Origin: CAZXBB01 sp964638815
GTDB taxonomy: Bacteria > Planctomycetota > Phycisphaerae > Phycisphaerales > SM1A02
DNA length: 35,091 nucleotides
Direction: 5' to 3'
Assembly: GCA_964638815.1 (NCBI GenBank)
Contig: CAZXBB010000447.1
Span: 1-35,091, forward strand
Shown here: positions 8,628 to 16,379 of the stretch, in pieces
How positions within the stretch are numbered: position 1 is the stretch's first letter
Layout: each line of letters starts with the position of its first letter
Translations under genes and position numbers: made by a program
Notes under the pieces: generated by a model
What the model was told of the DNA's origin: nothing
Database searches by the model: none
What the model saw: only the letters and a program-made list of their open reading frames with translations

Positions 8628-9217
8628 GATCCCACCTCGACTCCCGACTCGGACGACGCGTCGTCAAGGAGGAGATCGAGCTCCGTCGCGCCGTCGAGGT
8701 CCACGCCGAACGTGAGCTCGGCGACGAGGTCGGGCTCCGCCGACGTCGCGGCGGACGAGCGGGCGCCCGCCTGGTAGCCGAGCAGGCATACCGCGATCGA
8801 GGCCGCGGCGGACAGGCCCCAGCGGCCGAGCGTCGGGACGAGGGCGAGGAAACCGACGCGGCGCACCACGACCGGGCCGGGGACGTCGCGCATCAGCATC
8901 CGCGCCCGCGCGACGACCTCCGCCGGCGCGGCCATCGGCGTCTCGACCTGGGCGGCGATCAGCGCACGGCATTCGGCGACGGCATCCGTGCACGCGGAGC
9001 ACCCCGCGACGTGACGCTCCGTCTCGTCGCGCCGGGCCTGATCCCCCGTGCCGTCGATCAGGGCGGCGAGCCGGTTCGCGGACGGGCATTCCGCGCACCC
9101 CCCGCACGCCCCGTTGCGCGCGCGCGCAAAACGCAGACGCAGCCGGCGCTCGATCGCCTCGTCAGCGAGGTCGCGCTCGGGGTCCGGGTTATCGGGAGCT
9201 GGTGCGGTCGGGCTCAT
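8624..9217 (-). CDS. Zinc-binding anti-sigma factor
   Basis: 197 residues. The N-terminal cytoplasmic domain has Cys38-x2-Cys41-x2-Cys44 and then H69-x3-C73-x2-C76, the HxxxCxxC signature of ZAS-type anti-sigma factors. One membrane helix (about 133-152) follows, and a short outer tail rich in Asp and Leu. It lies directly downstream of an ECF sigma gene and upstream of an envelope protein, the normal order. The start is fixed at 9217, because a stop codon lies in frame at 9229-9227 and the region upstream consists of tandem copies of the start itself (9216-9280). No Shine-Dalgarno sequence is visible, so translation probably depends on coupling with upstream reading frames. Confidence 0.87.
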   Translation of the reverse strand: MSPTAPAPDNPDPERDLADEAIERRLRLRFARARNGACGGCAECPSANRLAALIDGTGDQARRDETERHVAGCSACTDAVAECRALIAAQVETPMAAPAEVVARARMLMRDVPGPVVVRRVGFLALVPTLGRWGLSAAASIAVCLLGYQAGARSSAATSAEPDLVAELTFGVDLDGATELDLLLDDASSESGVEVGS

Positions 9218-9280
9218 GGGTCGGGTTCATGGATCGGGTTCATGGATCGGGTTCATGGGTCGGGTTCATGGGTCGGGTTC
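9216..9280 (-). repeat. Five 13-bp repeats, each carrying an ATGA stop/start overlap
   Basis: Five exact-length units (plus strand atgggtcgggttc or atggatcgggttc) fill the space between the sigma stop (9281-9279) and the anti-sigma ATG (9217). On the coding strand each unit begins ATGAACCCGA(C/T)CC, one base different from the first 12 bases of the anti-sigma gene (ATGAGCCCGACC). The array therefore looks like a tandem duplication of that start. Starts fall at 9282, 9269, 9256, 9243, 9230 and 9217. Because 13 is not a multiple of three, successive starts are in different frames, and every mini-ORF ends after nine codons on the ATGA two units later. Confidence 0.95.
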
Positions 9281-9881
9281 ATGAATGTTCTCTGCCTTCG
9301 GGTTGTACGAGGTCGGCGGAGCGGGCATCCCCGGGGGCGGCCGGGAATTCGCCGGCCATGTGCTCGCGCAGCCGCGTGAGGGCCTTGTGCTTGGTGCTGC
9401 GGACGGTCTGCTCGTCAACGCCGAGGCGGGCGGCGATCTCCGCGACCGACAGGTCCTCGTCGAACAGCATGCGGAGGACGAGCCCCTGGCGTTCGCTCAG
9501 CACGTGCATGGGAGGCTCGGGAGCGGAAAGGTCCGACCGCGGGGTTTCCCTGGCGCCGGCGGAGTCGGCCGCATCCAGCGGGAACGCCCGGACCCTCTGT
9601 CTGCGCAGGTGATCGATTGCGACGCTCCGGGCGATGAGCGTGAGCCACGTCGATATCGCCGCGCGCGAAGGGTCGTAGCTGCGAAGAAGCCGGCAGTCGT
9701 CGCGCACCAGCCGCACGAAGACGTCCTGGACCGCGTCGTCGATGCCCGCGGCGGCGCCGTCCCGGTGCATGGTGCGCCGGACGGCGGCGTAGATCACGTC
9801 CGACGTGCGATCGACGAACGCGCCCCATGCGCCGGGGTCTCCGTCGAGGCAGGCATCGAGATCGACGTCGCAGTGACGCAT
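9279..9881 (-). CDS. ECF-family RNA polymerase sigma factor
   Basis: 200 residues. Region 2 covers about 20-95, with the core-binding stretch IDDAVQDVFVRLVRDD and the -10 recognition helix TWLTLIARSVAIDHLRRQR. A variable linker follows, then region 4 (about 128-178) with LSERQGLVLRMLF and the helix-turn-helix LSVAEIAARLGVDEQTVRST. Length and domain order are typical of extracytoplasmic-function sigma factors. The next gene encodes its probable anti-sigma factor. The stop codon is the TGA inside the first of a series of ATGA overlaps. Divergent to it is a large exported LTXXQ-like protein, a plausible regulon member. ATG 9881 has no obvious ribosome binding site. Confidence 0.9.
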   Translation of the reverse strand: MRHCDVDLDACLDGDPGAWGAFVDRTSDVIYAAVRRTMHRDGAAAGIDDAVQDVFVRLVRDDCRLLRSYDPSRAAISTWLTLIARSVAIDHLRRQRVRAFPLDAADSAGARETPRSDLSAPEPPMHVLSERQGLVLRMLFDEDLSVAEIAARLGVDEQTVRSTKHKALTRLREHMAGEFPAAPGDARSADLVQPEGREHS

Positions 9882-10288
9882 GGGGACGGGGCCGGGTCGT
9901 ATCGGCCGGGTCGGATCAGCCGGGTCGGATCAAGTGGTTCGGATCAAGTGGTTCGGATACAGATCAGTCGGATCGGGGCGCGAATCGGAACGGACGACGG
10001 ACCCCTGATGTTGCGGCAGTGAGCTCCCGCGGTCGGCTCGCATCCTGCCGGAGCTTCCGCTCCCGCGCTTCGGGCCGGAGGGTCCCCCGGGGGGGTTTCG
10101 CCGGATTCGTCGCGCCTGGAGGTCGGGGGGGATGCCGGGCCTGCCTCGACCGTACCACGTATGGACGCGCCTCGCGTGTGTTCCGCGGGTGCGACCGCAG
10201 GCCCCGGCACGCCGTCGCGTCCCCCCGGATCCCCGTACCCTTCCGCCCCCGCGCACGGCGCCGGGCCGAACGAACAAGGAACCCGATC
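9882..10288. promoter_or_regulatory. Divergent intergenic region, sigma gene versus exported protein
   Basis: 407 bases without a gene must hold the promoters for the ECF operon (left) and the exported protein at 10289 (right). Nearest the sigma gene is a 14-bp tandem array (9905-9960); the rest is unique GC-rich sequence. A good ribosome binding site (AAGGA, 10276-10280) precedes 10289. I cannot point to a convincing ECF-type promoter motif. Confidence 0.5.
9905..9960. repeat. 14-bp tandem repeat, four units
   Basis: Two units of gccgggtcggatca are followed by two of agtggttcggatca (the last ending ac). The array starts 24 bases upstream of the sigma-factor ATG, so it could lie in the 5' leader or promoter of the sigma operon. 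Confidence 0.88.
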
Positions 10289-11893
10289 ATGAACCCGCTT
10301 CCCTCTCTCCAGGATCGCCGTCCGCTTCCCCGCGGTCGCGGCGTCGTTCGCATGGCCGCTCTCGCCGTCGCCGTCATCGCCCTGACCGCGGGCACGAGCG
10401 TCGCCCAGGACGGCGGGCGCCGCGATGGTCGCATGCGCGGCGGCGGGATGATGCAGCAGCTCTTCCAGCCGGAGCTCATCCGCCGCGACCTCGCGCTCAT
10501 CGATCGCGAGCTCGACCTGGACGACGGCCAGACCACGGTCGTCGAGACGCTGCTCTTCGACTACGACACGGCGTTCACCGGAGCGGTCGAGGCGATGCGT
10601 GACCGCTTCGCCGAGCTGCGTCCCGAGCGGCCCGAGGGCTGGCAGGAGCAGCGCGAACAACGGCAGCAGGCCTTCGGCGAGATGCGCGACCTGCGGCGCG
10701 AGATGCGCGAGGCCCGCGAGCGGGCCGAGAACGGCCAGGTTGACGCCGAGGCGATGCAGAAGCTCCAGGACCGCATGGAGGAGATGCGGGAGAAGATGCG
10801 GGAGCTGCGGCCTCCGATGCCCGAGGGCGAGGAGATGGAGCGCATCCAATCGTCGATGTCCACGCTGTCGAAGCAGTGGCGGGACGAGCGCACCGCGATC
10901 CGCCGCGAGTTCATGAACAACCTCCAGGCCGTCATGAACGAGGAGCAGATCGGGAAGTGGCCGGCGTTCGAGCGGGCGCTCACGCGGGAGAAGAAGCTCC
11001 GCAACGGTCGCCTCTCGGGCGAGCAGCCGGACCTGTTCATCATGCTGCGCGATGCGGGCTACCCCGACAAGGACCTCTGGCTGATCCACGACGCGCTCGA
11101 CGCGTACGCGGCGTCGCTCGACGCGGCGCTGACCGCGCGGGACGCGTTCCTTGAGGAGAGCCAGATGGAGGCGTTCAGCGCGATGATGGCGGGCGAGACG
11201 GACCGCGCGGCGAAGCTCATGGAGCGCGAGGCGGCGCTCCGGACGGCGGTTCGGGACGTCAACGAGCAGTACGCCCAGATCATCGCCGCCCGTGTGGGCG
11301 AGGAGATGCCCGGGCCGGTCGCCGACGAGTTCCGAACGGCGTTCCAGCGCCGCGCGTATCCGATGGTGTACCGCGCGACCGCCTCGCAGCGGGCCTTCCG
11401 CGCCGCCCAGGAGATCGAGGGTCTCGATCCGGAAACGATCGTCTCCGTCATGACGCTCGAGGAGTCGTACCTCACGGAGCTCGCCGACACGAATCGCCGG
11501 CTTGTCGAGCTCACGCGTCAGTACGAGCCGGAGCGCAACGCGCGCCGGCTCGAGCGCCGGACGACGTGGATGCGCGGACGGCGTGACGGCGATTTCGACC
11601 GGGAGGCCGTGACCGAGCGCGAGCCGGACCCGATCCAGGAGGGCTTCGAGCGTCGGCGCGAGCTGGACGACCGCTACCGCAAGATGCTCGAGACGCACCT
11701 CACCCCGGAGCAGATTGCGCAGCTCCCCGAGCCGGACCGGCGTGACCGCGAGGGTTGGGACGGATCGTGGGACGGCAGGGGCGACGGGGCGGACCGGCGG
11801 CGTCGCGATCGCGACGGCGAGGGCATGGACCCGCGTGAGCGTCGCGAGCGACGCGAGCGACGCGAACGAGGGGGGAACGCCAACGACGCGTAG
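10289..11893 (+). CDS. Large exported coiled-coil LTXXQ-like protein
   Basis: 534 residues. ATG 10289 is chosen because AAGGA lies eight bases upstream and the signal peptide (MAALAVAVIALTAGTSVAQ) follows within 40 residues; the frame is open further upstream but that part has no gene-like features. The mature protein is almost wholly helical and charged, with Arg/Glu/Met-rich coiled coils, a MNEEQIGKWPAFERAL segment and LTPEQIAQLPEPDRR near the end. These resemble the LTxxQ motifs of Spy/CpxP-type periplasmic proteins, here repeated in a much longer chain. The C-terminus is a disordered Arg/Asp/Gly tail. It is transcribed divergently from the ECF sigma operon. I infer a structural or chaperone role at the envelope. 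Confidence 0.78.
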   Translation: MNPLPSLQDRRPLPRGRGVVRMAALAVAVIALTAGTSVAQDGGRRDGRMRGGGMMQQLFQPELIRRDLALIDRELDLDDGQTTVVETLLFDYDTAFTGAVEAMRDRFAELRPERPEGWQEQREQRQQAFGEMRDLRREMREARERAENGQVDAEAMQKLQDRMEEMREKMRELRPPMPEGEEMERIQSSMSTLSKQWRDERTAIRREFMNNLQAVMNEEQIGKWPAFERALTREKKLRNGRLSGEQPDLFIMLRDAGYPDKDLWLIHDALDAYAASLDAALTARDAFLEESQMEAFSAMMAGETDRAAKLMEREAALRTAVRDVNEQYAQIIAARVGEEMPGPVADEFRTAFQRRAYPMVYRATASQRAFRAAQEIEGLDPETIVSVMTLEESYLTELADTNRRLVELTRQYEPERNARRLERRTTWMRGRRDGDFDREAVTEREPDPIQEGFERRRELDDRYRKMLETHLTPEQIAQLPEPDRRDREGWDGSWDGRGDGADRRRRDRDGEGMDPRERRERRERRERGGNANDA

Positions 11894-11905
11894 CGGCTCC
11901 GAAGT

Positions 11906-11911
11906 TACACT
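11906..11911 (+). promoter_or_regulatory. -10 element TACACT of an apparently leaderless gene
   Basis: TACACT ends six bases before the GTG start at 11918, so transcription would begin at or beside the start codon. The same arrangement recurs at several other genes in the window. No clear -35 is visible. Confidence 0.5.
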
Positions 11912-11917
11912 GGCGGT

Positions 11918-12430
11918 GTGCACGCCTATCGACTCATCGCATCGCTCGAGCATCTTGGCGCGGCGCTGCCGCTCGCGGTGGCGGGCCTCGACGCCGGGGA
12001 CGCGCGATGGCGCGGACCGGGCGGCGAGTGGTCGGTCCTCGAGATCGTGACGCATCTCGCCGACGAAGAGGTCGAGGACTTCCGCACGCGGGTGGCGATG
12101 ACGCTGCGCGATCCCGACGCGCAATGGCCCCCGATCGACCCCGAGGGCGCCGCGGTGGAGCGTCGCTACAACGACGGCAACCTCGCGGTCGCCACGGATC
12201 GCTTCGTCACGGAGCGGCGGGGGAGCATCGGGTGGCTCCGGGGCCTGCGCGATCCGGACTGGGGGCGCACGTACACTCACGCTTCGCTCGGCCCGATCCG
12301 GGCGGGTGACATCCTCGCGTCGTGGGCGGCGCACGACGCGCTGCACCTGCGTCAGATCGCGAAGCGCCGCTACCAGTTGATCGGGCGGGACTCGGGCGCG
12401 TACGGAACGGCGTACGCGGGCTCATGGTGA
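11918..12430 (+). CDS. DinB-like four-helix metalloprotein
   Basis: 170 residues, cytoplasmic, no signal peptide. The three histidines that bind the metal in the DinB/YfiT-like superfamily are in place: H46 in EIVTHLADEE, and H139 and H143 in AAHDALHLRQI. Members of this superfamily include thiol-dependent S-transferases and damage-inducible proteins of unknown reaction, so the substrate cannot be named. The GTG start at 11918 is supported by a -10 box six bases upstream (leaderless). The gene ends 58 bases before the next one, which may be co-transcribed. Confidence 0.82.
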   Translation: MHAYRLIASLEHLGAALPLAVAGLDAGDARWRGPGGEWSVLEIVTHLADEEVEDFRTRVAMTLRDPDAQWPPIDPEGAAVERRYNDGNLAVATDRFVTERRGSIGWLRGLRDPDWGRTYTHASLGPIRAGDILASWAAHDALHLRQIAKRRYQLIGRDSGAYGTAYAGSW

Positions 12431-12488
12431 CCGGCGGTCCGGAGCAGGCGGTTCGCAGCAGAAGCACACGCCGTTCACGCCGGTCGTC

Positions 12489-13112
12489 ATGAAGCACGAG
12501 CTCCCCCTCCGCCGCACGACCCCGCCGTACTGGGCGAATCGCGCGCTCGCCGAGCCGTTGCGGCTCCTCAACGATCACGCGCACCTGGAGAAGAGGGCCG
12601 GCACCAACGCGCTCGGGCTGCTGCACCGGTGGCCGGAGACCGATCCGCCCGAGCATTGGGTGCAGGCAATCACGCGGCTAGCGCAGGACGAGGTCGAGCA
12701 CCTCGCGGTCGTCTGCCGGCTCCTCGCGCGACGCGGAGGGCAGCTCACGAAAAGCCACCGGAACCCGTACGCGCGGGCGCTGCGCGACCTCGTGCGCATC
12801 GGCCGCGGCGCGGACGAGCTCGTCGACCGGCTCATGGTCGGCGCGCTCATCGAGGTCCGCTCCTGTGAGCGCTTCGCCCTCCTCGCGGACGCCTGTGCCG
12901 ACGCAGAGCTCGCGCAGCTCTACCGCGATCTCACGGTCGCCGACTACGGCCACTACCGGGTCTACCTCGACCTGGCCCGCAACATCCGCGTGGCCCGCGG
13001 CATCGAGGCGCGGTGGAGCGAGCTGCTCGACGCGGAAGCGGCGATCATCGTGAGGCAGGAGCCGGGGGCGCGGATTCACAGCTGGGAGGAGAGTGCCGGC
13101 GAGCGTCGATGA
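12489..13112 (+). CDS. MiaE-like diiron protein (tRNA 2-methylthio-N6-isopentenyladenosine hydroxylase family)
   Basis: 207 residues. The ferritin-like diiron pattern of MiaE is recognisable: E34 in DHAHLEKRAG, E68-x-x-H71 in DEVEHL, E122 in LIEVRSCERFALLA, and D152-x-x-H155 in ADYGHY. In the family the last motif is normally ExxH, so aspartate replaces a ligand glutamate here. MiaE hydroxylates the isopentenyl group of ms2i6A37 in tRNA, after MiaA and MiaB; neither of those genes is in this window. The start ATG 12489 gives a family-like N-terminus. The tail after about residue 185 is short and charged. Family membership is strong; catalytic identity is somewhat less certain because of the D152 substitution. 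Confidence 0.82.
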   Translation: MKHELPLRRTTPPYWANRALAEPLRLLNDHAHLEKRAGTNALGLLHRWPETDPPEHWVQAITRLAQDEVEHLAVVCRLLARRGGQLTKSHRNPYARALRDLVRIGRGADELVDRLMVGALIEVRSCERFALLADACADAELAQLYRDLTVADYGHYRVYLDLARNIRVARGIEARWSELLDAEAAIIVRQEPGARIHSWEESAGERR

Positions 13113-13141
13113 CTCCACGCCTGCGTGCCTTCTCCTGTCGC

Positions 13142-13147
13142 TATACT
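13142..13147 (+). promoter_or_regulatory. -10 element TATACT of a leaderless gene
   Basis: TATACT is followed by seven bases and then ATG 13155. A transcript starting at the normal distance from this hexamer would begin on the start codon itself. This decides the start of the sugar kinase, whose frame is open slightly further upstream (to 13125). Confidence 0.6.
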
Positions 13148-13154
13148 CGCCGCT

Positions 13155-14069
13155 ATGTCCCTCATCGTCACAGGCTCCCTCGGCATCGACACCGTTCACA
13201 CGCCCTCCGCACAGGCGGAAGGCGTGCTCGGCGGCTCGTCTGCGTACTTCGCCGCGGCCGCCTCCTTCTACGCGCCCGTGCGGGTCGTTGCGGCGGCCGG
13301 CGGCGACTGGCCGGAGGAGCACCGCAAGGTGCTCGCCGGCTTCGAGAACGTCTGCCTCGAGGGCCTCGAGGTGCGGCCGCAGAGCAAGACCTTCGCGTGG
13401 GGCGGCCGGTACCTGAACAGCATGAACGAGCGTGAGACGCTCTTCACGGAGCTCGGCGTGCTCGAGGAGGAGGGGCCCGCGGTCCCCGACTCGTATCGCG
13501 ACAGCGAGTACGTGTTCCTGGCCAACACGCATCCCGCCGAGCAGATCCGGCTGCTCGAGATGTTTCCGAAGCGGAAGCTCGCCGTCGCCGACACGATGGA
13601 CCTGTGGATCAACATCGCCCACCCCGAGCTCATGCGGATGCTCGGCATGGTGGACGGCGTGGTGCTCAACGACGCCGAGGCGGCGCAGCTCACCGAGACG
13701 AGCAACGCGATCAGCGCCGGTCGCGCGATCCTCGACCTCGGGCCGCGCTTCGTCGTGGTCAAGAAGGGCGAGCACGGGTGCATCCTCGTCGGACGGGACG
13801 GCGTCGCGACGCTGCCGGCGTTCCCGGCGGAAGCGCACCAGGTCGTCGACCCGACCGGCGCCGGCGACAGCTTCGCGGGAGGCATGCTCGGGTACCTCGC
13901 GGGCGAGGCTGCACACGACTTCCAGGCAATCCAGACCGCGCTCGCGTGGGGTACGGTGACCGCGAGCTTCACGATCGAGTCGTTTTCGCTCGATCGGCTC
14001 GCCCGCCTCACTCGACCGGAAATCGACGAACGCATGCGCGCTTTCCGGGCGGCGGCCCGTGTCGGCTAG
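13155..14069 (+). CDS. PfkB-family carbohydrate kinase
   Basis: 304 residues. The N-terminus SLIVTGSLGIDTV and the segment GGSSAYFAAAASFYAPVRVVAAAGGD are the typical opening of ribokinase/PfkB kinases. The C-terminal signature DPTGAGDSFAGGMLGYLA carries the catalytic base D238 and the anion hole GAGD. The sugar cannot be read from sequence; proteins of this short subgroup are usually just called PfkB-family kinases. ATG 13155 is preferred over the upstream in-frame codon because a TATACT -10 ends seven bases before it. The next gene starts 43 bases downstream with no terminator between, so they may be co-transcribed. Confidence 0.88.
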   Translation: MSLIVTGSLGIDTVHTPSAQAEGVLGGSSAYFAAAASFYAPVRVVAAAGGDWPEEHRKVLAGFENVCLEGLEVRPQSKTFAWGGRYLNSMNERETLFTELGVLEEEGPAVPDSYRDSEYVFLANTHPAEQIRLLEMFPKRKLAVADTMDLWINIAHPELMRMLGMVDGVVLNDAEAAQLTETSNAISAGRAILDLGPRFVVVKKGEHGCILVGRDGVATLPAFPAEAHQVVDPTGAGDSFAGGMLGYLAGEAAHDFQAIQTALAWGTVTASFTIESFSLDRLARLTRPEIDERMRAFRAAARVG

Positions 14070-14112
14070 TCGACCCGGCCTTCCGCGCGCGACAACCCAT
14101 CGGGACTCCCTC

Positions 14113-16311
14113 ATGCCCAGACTCCGTACGGCTCTCGTGCTCGCGCAGCTCATTCCGGCGATCGCGTGCGGCTGCTCGTCGGTGCGCGCGCCCGCTGCGG
14201 CGCCCGCGGCAATGCACGCCGCCATGCACGCCGCGCTCACGACGCTCGACGACGCGCAGCTCCGCGAGGAGTCGACCGCGCTTCGCCGGTTCGACGCGGG
14301 CGGCACGATCCGACGCGTCGAGTGGTCGGACGACGGACGCACGCTGTCGTTCGAGCGTCTCGGCGAGGCCTGCGCGTTCGATCTCGTCGGCCGGGTCATG
14401 GTTCCCGCGGCGGAGGAGGACGACGAGGACGACGACGACGGCCGGCGGCGCGACCGCGGTCCGGCCCGCGGGCGTCAGCGCGCGAAGGAGACCTCGCCCG
14501 ACGGCGCGTGGACGGCGATCTCGCGCGACTGGAACGTGTTCATCGAGTCCGAGGAGGGCGAGGAGACGATCGAGGTCACCACCGACGGGCACCGCAAGCT
14601 CCGGTACGGCGTGGCGAGCTGGGTCTACGGCGAGGAGCTCGATCAGCAATCGGCGATGTGGTGGTCGCCGGACTCGCGCTACCTCGCCTTCTACGCCTTC
14701 GACGAGCACGACGTGCCGGACTACTACCTGCTGCGCGGTCTGACCGACCTTCACACCACGCCCGAGCAGGAGGGCTATCCGAAACCAGGCCAGCCGAATC
14801 CGACGGCGTCGCTCCTCGTTTTCGACATGGAGAGCGGCGAGACGCGCCCCATCGACACGAGCGGCGACGGTTCGGCGCCGGAGCCCTGGTACGTGTACAA
14901 CGTCCGCTTCACGCCGGGCGGCGACGAGCTGCTCTTTCACCAGACCAGCCGCCACCAGGACCTGCTCCGCGTGCGCGCTGCCGACGTGGCCACCGGCGCG
15001 GTGCGCACGGTCGTCACCGAGCGGCAGGAGACGTGGCAGGAGAATCGCCCGCTCCTGCAATTCCTCGACGACGGGGAGCGATTCATCTGGGCGAGCGAGC
15101 GCAGCGGGTTCGAGCAGTACGAGCTGCGTCACCTCGACGGGCGGCTCCTCAACCCGCTGACCCACGGGAGCGCTGCGGTGACCGATGTCGTCCGGATCGA
15201 CGAAGAGGCCGGGCTCCTCTACTACACCGCCTACGACCCCGACGCCGCGCTCGATGTGCATCTTCATCGCGTACGGCTCGACGGCACGGATCAGCGCCGG
15301 CTCACCCGCGCGCCGGGCCACCACACCGTCCGGTTCTCGCCCGACGGGGCGTGGTTCATCACGCAGCACGAAGCGATCGACCGCCCGCCGACCACCGTGC
15401 TGCATTCCGCCGACGGCACGCGCGTGGCGACGCTCGCGCAGAGCGAACCCGAGCGCGTCGAGACGCTCGGCTACCCGCCGGCGGAGCTGTTCACCTTCGA
15501 GGCCGACGACGGGACCGAGTTGTACGGGTGGCTCCACCGGCCGCGCGGCTTCGACCCAGCGCGGAAGTACCCGCTGCTGATCGACGTCTACGGAGGTCCC
15601 GGGTCGAAGGGCGTGCACAACAGGTTCCGTCCCGGGCACGTCGCCGCCGCGATGGGATTCCTGGTCGCGAAGATCGACAACCGCGGCACCGGCGGCCGCG
15701 GAAAGGACTTCCTCGGGGCGGGCTACCTGAAGCTCGGCATCGTGGACATCCAGGACCAGGCGGACGGCGTCCGTCATCTCGCCGGGCGGCCGTACGTGGA
15801 TGCGGATCGCGTCGGCATCTACGGGCACTCATACGGCGGCTACCTGGCGGCGCTCGCGATCCTGAAGTATCCCGACGTATTCCACGTCGCGGTGGCCGGC
15901 GCGCCGGTCACCGACTGGCGGAACTACGACACGATCTACACCGAGCGCTACATGCGCACGCCGGAGGAGAACGCCGAGGGTTACGACGCCGGCTCGTGCC
16001 TGACCTACGCGGCCGACCTGCGCGGCCGGCTCCTCATCCAGCACGGCATGGTGGACGACAACGTCCACCCGAACAACGCATGGCAGCTCGTGGACGCGCT
16101 CCAGAAGGCGGGGAAGCCGTTCGACATGATGTTCTATCCCAACTCGGCGCACGGGCTGGGGGGGAAATCGGGGGAGCTGCGCTGGCGGTACCTGTACGAG
16201 AACCTGATCGCGCCTCCGGACCGGTCCGGGCGCGCGCTCGCGGGACTGTCGCGGCCGGTGACCGGTTCAGAAGCGGCGATCGAGCCGGGAACCGATCGCC
16301 GGACCGACTGA
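14113..16311 (+). CDS. Dipeptidyl-peptidase-IV-like S9 family peptidase, exported
   Basis: 732 residues from ATG 14113, which places a signal sequence at the very N-terminus (hydrophobic core ALVLAQLIPAIACGC; the Cys suggests a lipoprotein). An unusual acidic/basic insertion (EEDDEDDDD then Arg-rich, about residues 101-120) precedes a beta-propeller. The DPP-IV substrate-anchoring glutamates are kept in WVYGEEL (E174, E175). The alpha/beta-hydrolase domain has S573 in GHSYGGY, D648 in HGMVDDNVH and H680 in NSAHGL, with DVYGGPGS at the oxyanion position. It should cleave dipeptides, typically after proline, outside the cytoplasm. The C-terminal 30 residues beyond the hydrolase fold are a nondescript tail. 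Confidence 0.9.
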   Translation: MPRLRTALVLAQLIPAIACGCSSVRAPAAAPAAMHAAMHAALTTLDDAQLREESTALRRFDAGGTIRRVEWSDDGRTLSFERLGEACAFDLVGRVMVPAAEEDDEDDDDGRRRDRGPARGRQRAKETSPDGAWTAISRDWNVFIESEEGEETIEVTTDGHRKLRYGVASWVYGEELDQQSAMWWSPDSRYLAFYAFDEHDVPDYYLLRGLTDLHTTPEQEGYPKPGQPNPTASLLVFDMESGETRPIDTSGDGSAPEPWYVYNVRFTPGGDELLFHQTSRHQDLLRVRAADVATGAVRTVVTERQETWQENRPLLQFLDDGERFIWASERSGFEQYELRHLDGRLLNPLTHGSAAVTDVVRIDEEAGLLYYTAYDPDAALDVHLHRVRLDGTDQRRLTRAPGHHTVRFSPDGAWFITQHEAIDRPPTTVLHSADGTRVATLAQSEPERVETLGYPPAELFTFEADDGTELYGWLHRPRGFDPARKYPLLIDVYGGPGSKGVHNRFRPGHVAAAMGFLVAKIDNRGTGGRGKDFLGAGYLKLGIVDIQDQADGVRHLAGRPYVDADRVGIYGHSYGGYLAALAILKYPDVFHVAVAGAPVTDWRNYDTIYTERYMRTPEENAEGYDAGSCLTYAADLRGRLLIQHGMVDDNVHPNNAWQLVDALQKAGKPFDMMFYPNSAHGLGGKSGELRWRYLYENLIAPPDRSGRALAGLSRPVTGSEAAIEPGTDRRTD

Positions 16312-16367
16312 AGCGACTGGACTCGATTCGCCGGGGCGGATGGCCGCGCCCCGGTCCGCGGCGACGA

Positions 16368-16373
16368 TACGCT
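16368..16373 (+). promoter_or_regulatory. Possible -10 (TACGCT) of leaderless murQ
   Basis: TACGCT ends six bases before ATG 16380, copying the spacing seen at 11906 and 13142. If real, the in-frame ATG at 16374 lies outside the transcript and translation begins at 16380. Confidence 0.35.
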
Positions 16374-16379
16374 ATGCCC

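Noticed and set aside
9256..9258. Upstream in-frame ATG as the start of the anti-sigma factor
   Set aside because: It is in frame (39 bases upstream), but a TGA at 9229-9227 interrupts, so translation from it cannot reach the gene directly.
9944..12346. 800-codon antisense frame across the exported LTXXQ-like gene and the DinB gene
   Set aside because: Arg/Leu/His-biased composition, no motif, and two recognisable genes on the other strand.
14166..16373. Frame of murQ staying open far upstream through the peptidase gene, as if encoding a 1039-residue protein
   Set aside because: Similarity to MurQ begins only at about 16374; the upstream part is an Arg-rich shadow of the S9 peptidase.
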